Below, one piece after another: positions 1 through 11,500 of a DNA stretch of 60,000 nucleotides. Under the pieces are notes generated by a model that saw only the letters and a list, made by a program, of their open reading frames with translations, had not been told where the DNA came from and did no database searches. Every line of letters begins with the position of its first letter. Within the stretch, counting starts at the first letter, position 1. This DNA is from Nematostella vectensis. Its lineage: Eukaryota > Cnidaria > Anthozoa > Actiniaria > Edwardsiidae. The stretch covers positions 13,618,856-13,678,855 of the forward strand of contig NC_064040.1 of the NCBI RefSeq assembly GCF_932526225.1, written 5' to 3'. Position numbers and translations under genes: made by a program.

Positions 1-785
1 GAGTTTATATGGAGGATGACAGAAAATATCTTAAAATTCCCAAGGTTTGATATTGTAACAGTGATTACTGTCAAATTTGTTGTATCGCAACGCTGCATTT
101 TCAAAACATCGATTTGATTTGTTTCATCTAGATTTGTTTTTGTCTTTTGGGGTTTTCTGTTCCGCCAGTCAAATTATTCTAAGCCAATCAGATTCTTGCC
201 ATCTCTCGCCTAGTGCAGTTGCTTGGCTTTCTGTCGCCACACTGTCTGGTTTTCGTCTAGAGGATAGCCAGGGAAGTGCACAAAGTGAGACTGATTCAAA
301 GTGAGAAATCTGAATGGTTTTACTGACCAAATAGAAAACCAAAAAGATCGTGTTTTGAAAACGCGGGTCGTGATACAACGGATTCAACAGTGAACCGTTT
401 TCAGTCACACATACACCCTGTGTTTTCTTTTAGGAGCTGCTTGCTTATGGTGAAAAACGCCATTAATTACAACAGTCATTGTCAATGGGAAAGAGCAGAA
501 AACTTCATTTAATTGGGAAGCAAAAACAGCTGGGTTCTCCCTAGGAATTTGCTAGGATTTTAAGAAATCAAGTATTAAGTGTTTTTGAAGCCATAATTCA
601 GCTGGCTTTCAACTCTTTCCGGCCCAGAAAGTAATCACTTTCTTTATCAGTTGTTTTGTGTAACATTTGAATAAATTTTACAAAACAAAAAAAATTAAAA
701 AACTAAAGAAAAATTGCTTCCATGGAAATGAACCAGTAGAGGTGCTAACTTTTTTCTATGACATTTCTTTTTATGTTTTTGTCAG
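1..785 (+). other. Intron of GINS1 (partial)
   Basis: This sequence lies upstream of the exon starting at 786 and ends with a usable acceptor (GTCAG). Apart from the inverted-repeat element inside it I see no exon. The preceding PSF1 coding exons must lie left of the window. Confidence 0.7.
72..387. mobile_element. Degenerate inverted-repeat element (MITE-like) in a GINS1 intron
   Basis: About 30 bases at 72-105 match the reverse complement of about 30 bases at 357-387 (roughly 24 of 31 by eye). Both contain TTGTATC and TTTTCAAAAC. The outer sequence shows no clear target duplication. The span has no coding potential I trust. It is probably an old non-autonomous DNA transposon. Confidence 0.4.
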
Positions 786-890
786 GTTCAATGGTTCACC
801 AAGTACAACAAGTCTCTAGCTAACTACATGAGGACTACTGGGTTGGATCTTACTCAGGACATGAAACCTCCCAAATCCCTGAACATCGAG
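786..890 (+). CDS. GINS1: GINS1 exon (A-domain end, linker)
   Basis: The exon has 35 codons in phase 0. The acceptor is GTCAG before 786 and the donor is GAG|GTGAGA at 890/891. It encodes the conserved segment ending in [11 protein letters not shown]. Copies of its last ~38 bases recur in the intron that follows. Confidence 0.92.
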
Positions 891-1578
891 GTGAGAAACT
901 CACGCAGGACATGAAACATCCCTAATCCCTGAACATCGAAATAGGAAACTCACTCTTGACATTAAACCCCCAAAATCCCTGAACATCGAGGTGAGAAACT
1001 CACTCAAGACATGCCCCCCCCCAAAAAAAAATTATAAATAATAATAATAGTAACCTCTGAACATTTTAGTGGGAAACACATTAAGGATATAAAACCATCA
1101 AATCCCTTAATATTAAAGTGAGAAACTTGTTCAGAATATGAACCCCTCCCCCCCCCCAAAAAAAAATGTTTTTTAAATATCTGGAAATTAAGGTGAGAAA
1201 CAAACTTGGGACATGAAACCTCTAATCCCTGGGGGAGGACAGAGTGAGAGTGTGTGAGAAGTGTGCATTGCTTAAATATTTTACTTGTCCATAACTTGTA
1301 GGTGCGCTGTGTAGAAGACTATGGAGAGTTTGAGACTGAAGATGGAACTGTGGTTCTTCTCAAGAAAAATAGCCAGGTACATATAACTGTTAATTTTGTT
1401 TTAAAATTTTATTTTACTGTATATGTATCATGCTGTTTTCAATGTGAAGATTATTGCTGTAATCATTTTGCAATAAGATATCCCTAAACTAATTTTGTTA
1501 TTTTATCTTCAGCATTTCTTGCCTAGATCACAGTGTGAACACCTTATCAGACAGGGAATTCTACAACACATTATATAA
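786..1578 (+). CDS. GINS1: GINS complex subunit 1 (PSF1), C-terminal three exons, 5' partial
   Basis: PSF1 is one of four GINS subunits that join MCM2-7 and Cdc45 to form the CMG replicative helicase in the nucleus. Three spliced exons (786-890, 1302-1376, 1513-1578; 35, 25 and 21 codons plus stop) are all in phase 0. They encode the end of the alpha-helical A domain and the small C-terminal B domain. Recognisable family landmarks are the [10 protein letters not shown] segment, [12 protein letters not shown], the [11 protein letters not shown] strand, LLKKNSQ, HFLPR and the final LIRQG. The B domain of PSF1 is known to be needed for CMG assembly. The gene ends at 1578, convergent with the RPS6KC1-like gene that ends at 2409. 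Tandem repeats grow out of the first exon border and out of the stop codon. Confidence 0.93.
853..1231 (+). repeat. Tandem repeat seeded by the GINS1 exon/5' splice-site junction (about 7 units)
   Basis: Units of about 50 bases each run from CAGGACATGAAACC through CCCTGAACATCGAG to GTGAGAAACTCAC. The first unit is the authentic coding end plus donor (853-900). Later units in the intron decay progressively and two carry poly-C/poly-A insertions (near 1015 and 1148). The unit ending at 990 keeps the exon end and GTGAGA donor intact, so a second plausible 5' splice site sits exactly 100 bases downstream. Using it would read a stop within eight codons. Confidence 0.85.
1302..1376 (+). CDS. GINS1: GINS1 exon (B-domain strands)
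   Basis: The exon has 25 codons in phase 0, with acceptor GTAG before 1302 and donor CAG|GTACAT. It encodes [15 protein letters not shown] followed by LLKKNSQ, diagnostic of the PSF1 B domain. Confidence 0.93.
1513..1578 (+). CDS. GINS1: GINS1 terminal exon
   Basis: The exon follows TATCTTCAG and encodes HFLPR...CEHLIRQG and the last residues, then TAA at 1576-1578. The final eight codons and the stop are themselves the first unit of a tandem repeat that continues to about 1962. Confidence 0.92.
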   Translation, partial: HFLPRSQCEHLIRQGILQHII

Positions 1579-1962
1579 TGACGGAATCCTACAACACATT
1601 ATATAATGACGGAATTCTACAGTACAGCATACGATATGATGACAGTGAATTCTATAACACATTATATAATGACAGAATCCTACAACACATTATATATTGA
1701 CAGAATACTATGGGTCCTTCAACATATCATGACATAATTCTACAAGCCATTGTGTGATGACAGAATCCTACAACACATTCTATGATGATGGAATCCTACA
1801 ACACATTCTATGATGATGGAATCCTACAGCACATTATATGATGATCAAATTCTACAATGAATGAATTCTACAACACATTTTATAATGACAGAATTCTACA
1901 TATTATATGATGATGGAATCCTACAACACATTATATGATGACAGAGTCCTACAGCACAAAAA
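1555..1962 (+). repeat. 28-bp tandem repeat grown from the GINS1 stop codon
   Basis: About 15 degenerate units follow the pattern GGAATTCTACAACAC + ATTATATAATGAC. Unit 1 overlaps the last codons and the TAA stop; the rest form the proximal 3' UTR. Some units are truncated and some carry substitutions such as TTCTATGATGATG for TTATATAATGAC. Confidence 0.85.
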
Positions 1963-2408
1963 TGCATGGCATTTTTGCAAATATGGGATGGTATGGATGG
2001 GAAAGGATGTGGAATACAATCTCAAATATAAGCAGAATGTCCATCTTACCATTTATTATTTGCAAATAACATAAAAAAGCAAGTGTTTATCAGCAGATTG
2101 TGCTTATGTGTTGGTAATTGTTTATAAAACAACCATATATATATATATATATTCATTTTTAGAGCATTTGCCATCTTAAAGATGCACAAAAGATGTCATA
2201 CCATGGCAATAGTCACTGCACATATTATTACATGCACAGATTAACTCCAATTCAGTCTCTCTGCTGAGGTTCCACAAAACACTGTTCTACATTTGTTTAT
2301 TTTTGTATTCTATATCCGTATTCTGTACATAACTCCTAATCTATTTAGAGACAAAATAGCTATGTATATATTTTATAAATTTCTATCAATTTAAAATTGC
2401 TGTGCTTG
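1963..2408. other. Intergenic, convergent 3' ends of GINS1 and the RPS6KC1-like gene
   Basis: This short AT-rich spacer carries a (TA)n run near 2139-2150. I see no gene. It should contain both 3' UTRs. No AATAAA is visible for GINS1. Confidence 0.6.
2296..2301 (-). terminator. Candidate polyadenylation signal of the RPS6KC1-like gene
   Basis: AATAAA on the minus strand (TTTATT on plus) lies about 110 bases beyond the stop at 2409, the nearest canonical hexamer. Cleavage would fall near 2270-2285. Confidence 0.5.
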
Positions 2409-2506
2409 TCATCTTGGTGAAGTATGTAATAATCCCAAAGTTCTCCAATTGACCTCAGCAAAGAATGGATGGGACTTGATATCTTCCACACCATTAACAC
2501 CAGAAC
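2409..2506 (-). CDS. RPS6KC1: RPS6KC1-like exon 16 (terminal)
   Basis: The exon encodes (G)SGVNGVEDIKSHPFFAEV then NWRTLGLLHTSPR and TGA. The GVEDIKSHPFF motif is the AGC-kinase C-lobe end and nearly identical to the vertebrate RPS6KC1 C terminus. Acceptor TGTCCAG. Confidence 0.95.
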
Positions 2507-5500
2507 CTGGACACATACAAATATTACTGTGACTACTTGCCAGACTAAGAGGGAACAGTAGGACTTGAATAAACAGGAATTTAATATAAGGGTATACTCC
2601 CATATACGGGATGATTTTCAAGTGCCTACTTATATACTGTATGAGTCATAGCCTGAAGAGTAACACGAATTCCTTCTTTTTTATATTAAAAGAATCTGAG
2701 AGCTGACCCTTGAGTCTGGCCCAGGGGAAACTCCACACACCGACATTACACCTGAAGAAACTTACCTAGTCTTTCTGAAGGTGTGACTCTCAGAAGCTGC
2801 AATGTATTATGCAAATAAAATGTTATGATGTAATCACACACGATAGTCGCATGGTAAAGGTTTTGTATCTAAGAGGACTCTCTTACATTTCATACACTGC
2901 CTATCACAAACCTCTCCTGCATTACATACACTGCCTATCCCAAACCTCTCCTGCATTTCATACACTGCCTATCCCAAACCTCTCCTGCATTTCATACACT
3001 GCCTATCCCAAACCTCTCCTGAATTTCATACACTGCCTATCCTAAACCTCTCCTGCATTTCATACACTGCCTATCCCAAACCTCTCCTGAATTTCATACA
3101 CTGCCTATCCAAAACCTCTCCTGCATTTCATACACTGCCTATCCCAAACCTCTCCTGAATTTCATACACTGCCTATCCTAAACCTCTCCTGCATTTCATA
3201 CACTGCCTATCCCAAACCTCTCCTGCATTTCATACACTGCCTATCCCAAACCTCTCCTGCTTTTCATTCACTGCCTATCCCAAACCTCTCCTGCATTTCA
3301 TACACTGCCTATCCTAAACCTCTCCTGCATTTCATACACTGCCTATCCCAAACCTCTCCTGCTTTTCATACACTGCCTATCCTAAACCTCTCCTGTATTT
3401 CATACACTGCCTATCCCAAACCTCTCCTGAATTTCATACGGTGCCTATCCCAAACCTCTCCTGAATTTCATACACTGCCTATCCCAAACCTCTCCTGAAT
3501 TTCATACACTGCCTATCCAAAACCTCTCCTGCATTTCATACACTGCCTATCCCAAACCTCTCCTACATTTCATACGGTGCCTATCCCAAACCTCTCCTGT
3601 ATTTCATACACTGCCTATCCCAAACCTCTCCTGCATTTCATACAAGCCTATCCCAAACCTCTCCGGTATTTCATACACTGCCTATCCCAAACCTCTCCTG
3701 AATTTCATACACTGCCTATCCCAAACCTCTCCTGCATTTCATACGTTGCCTATCCCAAACCTCTCCTGAATTTCATACACTGCCTATCCCAAACCTCTCC
3801 TGCATTTCATACAGTGCCTATCCCAAACCTCTCCTGAATTTCATACACTGCCTATCCCAAACCTCTCCTGCATTTCATACACTGCCTATCCCAAACCTCT
3901 CCTGCATTTCATACGGTGCCTATCCCAAACCTCTCCTGCATTTCATACGGTGCCTATCCCAAACCTCTCCTGCATTTCATACACTGTCTATCCCAAACCT
4001 CTCCTGCATTTCATACACTGCCTATCCCAAACCTCTCCTGCATTTCATACACTGCCTATCCCAAGCCTCTCCTGCATTTCATACACTGCCTATCCCAAAC
4101 CTTTCCTGAATTTCATACGGTGCCTATCCCAAACCTCTCCTGAATTTCATACACTGCCTATCCCAAACCTCTCCTGCATTTCATACACTGCCTATCCCAA
4201 ACCTTTCCTGAATTTCATACGGTGCCTATCCCAAACCTCTCCTGAATTTCATACACTGCCTATCCCAAGCCTCTCCTGCATTTCATACACTGCCTATCCC
4301 AAACCTTTCCTGAATTTCATACGGTGCCTATCCCAAACCTCTCCTGAATTTCATACACTGCCTATCCCAAACCTCTCCTGTATTTCATACACTGCCTATC
4401 CCAAACCTCTCCTGCATTTCATACACTGCCTATCCCAAACCTCTCCTGCATTTCATACACTGCCTATCCCAAACCTCTCCTGCATTTCATACACTGCCTA
4501 TCCCAAGCCTCTCCTGCATTTCATACACTGCCTATCCCAAACCTCTCCTGAATTTCATACACTGCCTATCCAAAACCTCTCCTGCATTTCATACACTGCC
4601 TATCCCAAACCTCTCCTGAATTTCATACACTGCCTATCCTAAACCTCTCCTGCATTTCATACACTGCCTATCCCAAACCTCTCCTGCATTTCATACACTG
4701 CCTATCCCAAACCTCTCCTGCTTTTCATTCACTGCCTATCCCAAACCTCTCCTGCATTTCATACACTGCCTATCCTAAACCTCTCCTGCATTTCATACAC
4801 TGCCTATCCCAAACCTCTCCTGCTTTTCATACACTGCCTATCCTAAACCTCTCCTGTATTTCATACACTGCCTATCCCAAACCTCTCCTGAATTTCATAC
4901 GGTGCCTATCCCAAACCTCTCCTGAATTTCATACACTGCCTATCCCAAACCTCTCCTGAATTTCATACACTGCCTATCCAAAACCTCTCCTGCATTTCAT
5001 ACACTGCCTATCCCAAACCTCTCCTACATTTCATACGGTGCCTATCCCAAACCTCCTGTATTTCATACACTGCCTATCCCAAACCTCTCCTGCATTTCAT
5101 ACAAGCCTATCCCAAACCTCTCCGGTATTTCATACACTGCCTATCCCAAACCTCTCCTGAATTTCATACACTGCCTATCCCAAACCTCTCCTGCATTTCA
5201 TACGTTGCCTATCCCAAACCTCTCCTGAATTTCATACACTGCCTATCCCAAACCTCTCCTGCATTTCATACAGTGCCTATCCCAAACCTCTCCTGAATTT
5301 CATACACTGCCTATCCCAAACCTCTCCTGCATTTCATACACTGCCTATCCCAAACCTCTCCTGCATTTCATACGGTGCCTATCCCAAACCTCTCCTGCAT
5401 TTCATACGGTGCCTATCCCAAACCTCTCCTGCATTTCATACACTGTCTATCCCAAACCTCTCCTGCATTTCATACACTGTCTATCCCAAACCTCTCCTGC

Positions 5501-8500
5501 ATTTTATACACTGCCTATCCCAAGCCTCTCCTGCATTTCATACACTGCCTATCCCAAACCTTTCCTGAATTTCATACGGTGCCTATCCCAAACCTCTCCT
5601 GAATTTCATACACTGCCTATCCCAAACCTCTCCTGCATTTCATACACTGCCTATCCCAAACCTTTCCTGAATTTCATACGGTGCCTATCCCAAACCTCTC
5701 CTGAATTTCATACACTGCCTATCCCAAGCCTCTCCTGCATTTCATACACTGCCTATCCCAAACCTTTCCTGAATTTCATACGGTGCCTATCCCAAACCTC
5801 TCCTGAATTTCATACACTGCCTATCCCAAACCTCTCCTGTATTTCATACACTGCCTATCCCAAACCTCTCCTGCATTTCATACACTGCCTATCCCAAACC
5901 TCTCCTGCATTTCATACACTGCCTATCCCAAACCTCTCCTGCATTTCATACACTGCCTATCCCAAGCCTCTCCTGCATTTCATACACTGCCTATCCCAAA
6001 CCTTTCCTGAATTTCATACGGTGCCTATCCCAAACCTCTCCTGCATTTCATACACTGCCTATCCCAAACCTCTCCTGCATTTCATACACTGCCTATCCTA
6101 AACCTCTCCTGCATTTCATACGGTGCCTATCCCAAACCTCTCCTGCATTTCATACACTGCCTATCCTAAACCTCTCCTGCATTTCATACACTGCCTATCC
6201 CAAACCTCTCCTGCATTTCATACACTGCCTATCCCAAACCTCTCCTGCATTTCATACACTGCCTATCCCAAACCTCTCCTGCATTTCATACACTGCCTAT
6301 CCCAAACCTCTCCTGCATTTCATACACTGCCTATCCCAAACCTCTCCTGCATTTCATACGGTGCCTATCCCAAACCTCTCCTGCATTTCATACACTGCCT
6401 ATCCTAAACCTCTCCTGCATTTCATACGGTGCCTATCCCAAACCTCTCCTGCATTTCATACACTGCCTATCCTAAACCTCTCCTGCATTTCATACACTGC
6501 CTATCCCAAACCTCTCCTGCATTTCATACACTGCCTATCCTAAACCTCTCCTGCATTTCATACACTGCCTATCCCAAACCTCTCCTGCATTTCATACACT
6601 GCCTATCCCAAACCTCTCCTGCATTTCATACACTGCCTATCCTAAACCTCTCCTGCATTTCATACACTGCCTATCCCAAACCTCTCCTGCATTTCATACA
6701 CTGCCTATCCCAAACCTCTCCTGCATTTCATACACTGCCCATCCCAAACCTCTCCTGCATTTCATACACTGCCTATCCTAAACCTCTCCTGCATTTCATA
6801 CGGTGCCTATCCCAAACCTCTCCTGCATTTCATACACTGCCTATCCCAAACCTCTCCTGCATTTCATACACTGCCTATCCCAAACCTCTCCTGCATTTCA
6901 TACACTGCCTATCCCAAACCTCTCCTGCATTTCATACACTGCCTATCCTAAACCTCTCCTGCATTTCATACACTGCCTATCCCAAACCTCTCCTGCATTT
7001 CATACGGTGCCTATCCTAAACCTCTCCTGCATTTCATACACTGCCTATCCCAAACCTCTCCTGCATTTCATACACTGCCTATCCTAAACCTCTCCTGCAT
7101 TTCATACACTGCCTATCCCAAACCTCTCCTGCATTTCATACACTGTCTATCCCAAACCTCTCCTGCATTTCATACACTGCCTATCCTAAACCTCTCCTGC
7201 ATTTCATACACTGCCTATCCCAAACCTCTCCTGCATTTCATACACTGCCTATCCCAAACCTCTCCTGCATTTCATACACTGCCTATCCCAAACCTCTCCT
7301 GCATTTCATACACTGCCTATCCCAAACCTCTCCTGCATTTCATACACTGCCTATCCCAAACCTCTCCTGCATTTCATACGGTGCCTATCCCAAACCTCTC
7401 CTGCATTTCATACACTGCCTATCCTAAACCTCTCCTGCATTTCATACGGTGCCTATCCCAAACCTCTCCTGCATTTCATACACTGCCTATCCTAAACCTC
7501 TCCTGCATTTCATACACTGCCTATCCCAAACCTCTCCTGCATTTCATACACTGCCTATCCCAAACCTCTCCTGCATTTCATACAGTGCCTATCCCAAACC
7601 TCTCCTGAATTTCATACACTGCCTATCCCAAACCTCTCCTGCATTTCATACACTGCCTATCCCAAACCTCTCCTGCATTTCATACGGTGCCTATCCCAAA
7701 CCTCTCCTGCATTTCATACGGTGCCTATCCCAAACCTCTCCTGCATTTCATACACTGTCTATCCCAAACCTCTCCTGCATTTCATACACTGCCTATCCCA
7801 AACCTCTCCTGCATTTCATACACTGCCTATCCCAAGCCTCTCCTGCATTTCATACACTGCCTATCCCAAACCTTTCCTGAATTTCATACGGTGCCTATCC
7901 CAAACCTCTCCTGAATTTCATACACTGCCTATCCCAAACCTCTCCTGCATTTCATACACTGCCTATCCCAAACCTTTCCTGAATTTCATACGGTGCCTAT
8001 CCCAAACCTCTCCTGAATTTCATACACTGCCTATCCAAAACCTCTCCTGCATTTCATACACTGCCTATCCCAAACCTCTCCTACATTTCATACGGTGCCT
8101 ATCCCAAACCTCCTGTATTTCATACACTGCCTATCCCAAACCTCTCCTGCATTTCATACAAGCCTATCCCAAACCTCTCCGGTATTTCATACACTGCCTA
8201 TCCCAAACCTCTCCTGAATTTCATACACTGCCTATCCCAAACCTCTCCTGCATTTCATACGTTGCCTATCCCAAACCTCTCCTGAATTTCATACACTGCC
8301 TATCCCAAACCTCTCCTGCATTTCATACAGTGCCTATCCCAAACCTCTCCTGAATTTCATACACTGCCTATCCCAAACCTCTCCTGCATTTCATACACTG
8401 CCTATCCCAAACCTCTCCTGCATTTCATACGGTGCCTATCCCAAACCTCTCCTGCATTTCATACGGTGCCTATCCCAAACCTCTCCTGCATTTCATACAC

Positions 8501-11500
8501 TGTCTATCCCAAACCTCTCCTGCATTTCATACACTGTCTATCCCAAACCTCTCCTGCATTTTATACACTGCCTATCCCAAGCCTCTCCTGCATTTCATAC
8601 ACTGCCTATCCCAAACCTTTCCTGAATTTCATACGGTGCCTATCCCAAACCTCTCCTGAATTTCATACACTGCCTATCCCAAACCTCTCCTGCATTTCAT
8701 ACACTGCCTATCCCAAACCTTTCCTGAATTTCATACGGTGCCTATCCCAAACCTCTCCTGAATTTCATACACTGCCTATCCCAAGCCTCTCCTGCATTTC
8801 ATACACTGCCTATCCCAAACCTTTCCTGAATTTCATACGGTGCCTATCCCAAACCTCTCCTGAATTTCATACACTGCCTATCCCAAACCTCTCCTGTATT
8901 TCATACACTGCCTATCCCAAACCTCTCCTGCATTTCATACACTGCCTATCCCAAACCTCTCCTGCATTTCATACACTGCCTATCCCAAACCTCTCCTGCA
9001 TTTCATACACTGCCTATCCCAAGCCTCTCCTGCATTTCATACACTGCCTATCCCAAACCTTTCCTGAATTTCATACGGTGCCTATCCCAAACCTCTCCTG
9101 CATTTCATACACTGCCTATCCCAAACCTCTCCTGCATTTCATACACTGCCTATCCTAAACCTCTCCTGCATTTCATACGGTGCCTATCCCAAACCTCTCC
9201 TGCATTTCATACACTGCCTATCCTAAACCTCTCCTGCATTTCATACACTGCCTATCCCAAACCTCTCCTGCATTTCATACACTGCCTATCCCAAACCTCT
9301 CCTGCATTTCATACACTGCCTATCCCAAACCTCTCCTGCATTTCATACACTGCCTATCCCAAACCTCTCCTGCATTTCATACACTGCCTATCCCAAACCT
9401 CTCCTGCATTTCATACGGTGCCTATCCCAAACCTCTCCTGCATTTCATACACTGCCTATCCTAAACCTCTCCTGCATTTCATACGGTGCCTATCCCAAAC
9501 CTCTCCTGCATTTCATACACTGCCTATCCTAAACCTCTCCTGCATTTCATACACTGCCTATCCCAAACCTCTCCTGCATTTCATACACTGCCTATCCTAA
9601 ACCTCTCCTGCATTTCATACACTGCCTATCCCAAACCTCTCCTGCATTTCATACACTGCCTATCCCAAACCTCTCCTGCATTTCATACACTGCCTATCCT
9701 AAACCTCTCCTGCATTTCATACACTGCCTATCCCAAACCTCTCCTGCATTTCATACACTGCCTATCCCAAACCTCTCCTGCATTTCATACACTGCCCATC
9801 CCAAACCTCTCCTGCATTTCATACACTGCCTATCCTAAACCTCTCCTGCATTTCATACGGTGCCTATCCCAAACCTCTCCTGCATTTCATACACTGCCTA
9901 TCCCAAACCTCTCCTGCATTTCATACACTGCCTATCCCAAACCTCTCCTGCATTTCATACACTGCCTATCCCAAACCTCTCCTGCATTTCATACACTGCC
10001 TATCCTAAACCTCTCCTGCATTTCATACACTGCCTATCCCAAACCTCTCCTGCATTTCATACGGTGCCTATCCTAAACCTCTCCTGCATTTCATACACTG
10101 CCTATCCCAAACCTCTCCTGCATTTCATACACTGCCTATCCTAAACCTCTCCTGCATTTCATACACTGCCTATCCCAAACCTCTCCTGCATTTCATACAC
10201 TGTCTATCCCAAACCTCTCCTGCATTTCATACACTGCCTATCCTAAACCTCTCCTGCATTTCATACACTGCCTATCCCAAACCTCTCCTGCATTTCATAC
10301 ACTGCCTATCCCAAACCTCTCCTGCATTTCATACACTGCCTATCCCAAACCTCTCCTGCATTTCATACACTGCCTATCCCAAACCTCTCCTGCATTTCAT
10401 ACACTGCCTATCCCAAACCTCTCCTGCATTTCATACGGTGCCTATCCCAAACCTCTCCTGCATTTCATACACTGCCTATCCTAAACCTCTCCTGCATTTC
10501 ATACGGTGCCTATCCCAAACCTCTCCTGCATTTCATACACTGCCTATCCTAAACCTCTCCTGCATTTCATACACTGCCTATCCCAAACCTCTCCTGCATT
10601 TCATACACTGCCTATCCCAAACCTCTCCTGCATTTCATACAGTGCCTATCCCAAACCTCTCCTGAATTTCATACACTGCCTATCCCAAACCTCTCCTGCA
10701 TTTCATACACTGCCTATCCCAAACCTCTCCTGCATTTCATACGGTGCCTATCCCAAACCTCTCCTGCATTTCATACGGTGCCTATCCCAAACCTCTCCTG
10801 CATTTCATACACTGTCTATCCCAAACCTCTCCTGCATTTCATACACTGCCTATCCCAAACCTCTCCTGCATTTCATACACTGCCTATCCCAAGCCTCTCC
10901 TGCATTTCATACACTGCCTATCCCAAACCTTTCCTGAATTTCATACGGTGCCTATCCCAAACCTCTCCTGAATTTCATACACTGCCTATCCCAAACCTCT
11001 CCTGCATTTCATACACTGCCTATCCCAAACCTTTCCTGAATTTCATACGGTGCCTATCCCAAACCTCTCCTGAATTTCATACACTGCCTATCCCAAGCCT
11101 CTCCTGCATTTCATACACTGCCTATCCCAAACCTTTCCTGAATTTCATACGGTGCCTATCCCAAACCTCTCCTGAATTTCATACACTGCCTATCCCAAAC
11201 CTCTCCTGTATTTCATACACTGCCTATCCCAAACCTCTCCTGCATTTCATACACTGCCTATCCCAAACCTCTCCTGCATTTCATACACTGCCTATCCCAA
11301 ACCTCTCCTGCATTTCATACACTGCCTATCCCAAGCCTCTCCTGCATTTCATACACTGCCTATCCCAAACCTTTCCTGAATTTCATACGGTGCCTATCCC
11401 AAACCTCTCCTGCATTTCATACACTGCCTATCCCAAACCTCTCCTGCATTTCATACACTGCCTATCCTAAACCTCTCCTGCATTTCATACGGTGCCTATC

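Noticed and set aside
434-534. Possible GINS1 exon with a LLAY-like peptide after TTTTAG
   Set aside because: Only four residues resemble PSF1; the frame then diverges and closes without a donor.
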